Below are positions 62,359 through 64,000 of a DNA stretch of 64,000 nt, in pieces. Every line of letters starts with the position of its first letter. The first letter of the stretch is position 1. The stretch is from an uncultured bacterium (GTDB lineage Bacteria; Vulcanimicrobiota; Xenobia; Xenobiales; Xenobiaceae), in the NCBI GenBank assembly GCA_934644775.1, contig CAKUDB010000009.1:1-64000 (forward strand), written 5' to 3'. The position numbers and the translations under genes were made by a program. The notes below the pieces were generated by a model that saw nothing but the letters and a program-made list of their open reading frames with translations, had not been told where the DNA came from and ran no database searches.

Positions 62359-63801
62359 CTATAACGCTGGGGTGGGGTTGGTTTTTAATGTAGCCATAAG
62401 GTGGCGCATAATAATGTAGTAGACTGTGCCCGAAACTAAGAAAGAGATTATTTCTGCAACTGGTTGGCCGCTAATAACACCAAACATACCGAAGTAATGA
62501 TCGAGCAATAAAGTTATAGAAATATTAAAAAGTCCCAAACGAATGGCCGAGAGTATAAAGGAAGGGGTTCCTAAACCCATAGCTTGTAAGCCGTAAGCAA
62601 TTAAAAAATTAACTACCGTTAAAGGTACGCCTAAGCTAGCAATACGCAAGAATTTGGCCCCCAATTCTACTGTAGCTTTATGATCGATAAAGAGGGCGAT
62701 AATATTTTCGGAAAAAAGCCAAGCTCCCAAAACACAAGTGGCTGAGAAGACTAAACTGCAAATCCAGGCAAAGCGGCTGATAGCCCACATGCGCTTATAA
62801 TCTTTAGAAGCGTAGTTGTAACCTACTAAAGGCATATAACCTTGGCAAATACCCATACTGACATTGATAGGCAGCATATCGATCTTTTTGACAATACCAA
62901 AAGCGGCTACAGGTACATCCCCATATTGAGCCGATAAACGCACAATTAAGAAATTGCCTACGCCGGCTAAAAAAGTATTTAAAGCAGAGCTTACTCCTAT
63001 AGAAGTTACTGGCAAGAAACAACGCCAGCGGAAGTGCTTGGGATTGAGAGATAAGCTCATCTCTCCCAGGCGGCGTAAACGTACCATAATAAAAATAAAG
63101 TAACCGGCCGAAATTAAATTGGCTATTAAGGTAGCTAAAGCTACGCCAGTAACATCTAATTTGAAGACAAAAATAAAGATAGGATCGAGAAGAATATTTA
63201 GTATGCCGCCCAACATCAGGCCGAAACTGGCCTGCTTGGCGTGGCCGTCACTGCGCAGCAAATTGGCGGTACCTAAATTGATAGTTGTAGGAATAGCCCC
63301 TAAAGTAACTACATAAAACATATATTGGCGAGCATAGTCGATAGTATGGGCGCTAGCGCCAAGTATATACAATATTTTGTCTAAAAATATGTAGCTAAAA
63401 ATTGAATATAAAAGGGTCGTACCTATGATAGTATAAAAACTAAAGGAGCTGACATGTTTTACTTCATCTTCTTTTTGAGCGCCTAACAGGCGAGAGATAA
63501 CGCTGGCCCCACCTAGGCCAAATAAGTTACCTATAGCATTGAGAGAATAAAATAGAGGAAAGGTCAGCGCCAGGGCTGCTACCATATAATGATTGTTCAA
63601 CTGGCCAATAAAGTAAGTATCGGCAGCGTTGTAGATCATAGTGATTAGCTGGCTTAAAATTGTGGGAATAGATAAATTAGCTACCGCTTGAGCTACAGGC
63701 ATACGCTCAAAAAGTTCGGTGTTGGTGGTTGATTGGGGGTGATCTTCGTGATGGTGTGGATGTTGTGGATGATGTAAAGGCATAAAAAAATGTAAGTGCA
63801 T
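62359..63801 (-). CDS. MATE-family multidrug/toxin exporter with His-rich N terminus
   Basis: A 480-residue exporter with twelve predicted segments. LSIPTILSQLITMIYNAADTYFIGQL opens the core (shown in part: PTILSQLITMIYNAADTYF). It is Na+- or H+-coupled. The first ~30 residues are His-rich (HHPQHPHHHEDHP). A Met six codons in (MPLHH) is an alternative start but would keep the His stretch. It may bind zinc or copper, or merely be a local anomaly. Confidence 0.9.
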   Translation of the reverse strand: MHLHFFMPLHHPQHPHHHEDHPQSTTNTELFERMPVAQAVANLSIPTILSQLITMIYNAADTYFIGQLNNHYMVAALALTFPLFYSLNAIGNLFGLGGASVISRLLGAQKEDEVKHVSSFSFYTIIGTTLLYSIFSYIFLDKILYILGASAHTIDYARQYMFYVVTLGAIPTTINLGTANLLRSDGHAKQASFGLMLGGILNILLDPIFIFVFKLDVTGVALATLIANLISAGYFIFIMVRLRRLGEMSLSLNPKHFRWRCFLPVTSIGVSSALNTFLAGVGNFLIVRLSAQYGDVPVAAFGIVKKIDMLPINVSMGICQGYMPLVGYNYASKDYKRMWAISRFAWICSLVFSATCVLGAWLFSENIIALFIDHKATVELGAKFLRIASLGVPLTVVNFLIAYGLQAMGLGTPSFILSAIRLGLFNISITLLLDHYFGMFGVISGQPVAEIISFLVSGTVYYIIMRHLMATLKTNPTPAL

Positions 63802-64000
63802 TAATGCTGTGTAACGTCAGTGAGTTACACAGCTAGCCAACATGAAATAAAACCTTGCAGCCTAATAGGTGAGCGGAAGCTAGACTATATCGGCAGCATA
63901 AGCCTTAGTTGAGTCGACGTGAAACTAAGTAAACTTTAGCTACAATGCTAATGTTTATTTTGTTGATCAAGATATTCCAGAAATTCTTTAGTTTTTGACC
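63802..64000. other. Window end, no supported gene
   Basis: About 200 bases upstream of the MATE gene. I see no gene or clear signal beyond a likely promoter for the MATE gene. Confidence 0.5.

Noticed and set aside
1..64000. CRISPR arrays, tRNA or rRNA genes
   Set aside because: No regularly spaced repeats, no cloverleaf ending in a GGTTCGAATCC-type arm and no rRNA signature were found by eye.

Overview
This 64 kb chromosomal window (moderate GC, by eye somewhat under 50%) comes from a bacterium that probably has two membranes. The signs are an S46-family peptidase with a signal peptide, a coiled-coil/beta-barrel outer-membrane protein in a zinc-uptake operon, and DUF3352 and DUF697 proteins. 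Other content is more Firmicutes-like: a type II pantothenate kinase, the Cys-containing tail of PBP1A, the xseA-xseB-ispA-dxs gene order and a two-gene ADP-glucose pyrophosphorylase. An anaerobic, possibly host-associated diderm fits, but I cannot fix the phylum from sequence alone. No tRNA, rRNA or CRISPR array was seen.

Region 1 (1-13.5 kb) is a defence island. On the minus strand lies hsdM-hsdS-(AAA/TOPRIM OLD-like nuclease)-hsdR, then a self-inhibited Fic AMP-transferase with its own three-copy operator. An IS605-type element follows (tnpB and tnpA divergent, matching subterminal hairpins). Its TnpA has His where the catalytic Tyr should be, while TnpB keeps its full RuvC triad and zinc finger. 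About 20-50 bp beyond the IS end is a second ATPase plus TOPRIM-like (DUF4276) gene pair.

Region 2 (13.6-35.4 kb) is housekeeping: clpP, pantothenate kinase, two membrane proteins (zinc ribbon-DUF697, DUF3352), rpmE-prfA-prmC-nusB, PBP1A, asnS, yebC-ruvC, then on the minus strand xseA-xseB-ispA and a DXS-like gene that has lost its catalytic residues, then an M42 aminopeptidase, a hypothetical gene and ruvA-ruvB.

Region 3 (35.5-54.8 kb) holds the S46 peptidase, a TrkA/TrkH potassium system, an orphan HAMP-type membrane sensor, an exonuclease-BRCT protein, an ABC exporter, a secreted nuclease with a small partner, comM, a PH-domain protein, nifS-nifU (NifU lacks the third cluster cysteine), small unknown proteins, chorismate synthase and a glycine-zipper protein behind a structured leader.

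Region 4 (54.8-64 kb) is a zinc-uptake operon on the minus strand (small His-rich membrane protein, outer-membrane protein, znuA, znuC, znuB) with a near-consensus promoter abutted by a Fur/Zur-like palindrome. Then come a tandem glgC pair, in which the second copy has lost the two residues that define catalytic subunits, and a MATE transporter with a His-rich N terminus.

The strongest candidates for something new are the IS605 element with a dead TnpA and an intact TnpB inside the defence island, the OLD-like nuclease built into the type I restriction operon, the DXS-like pseudoenzyme at the normal dxs position, and the catalytic/non-catalytic GlgC pair.
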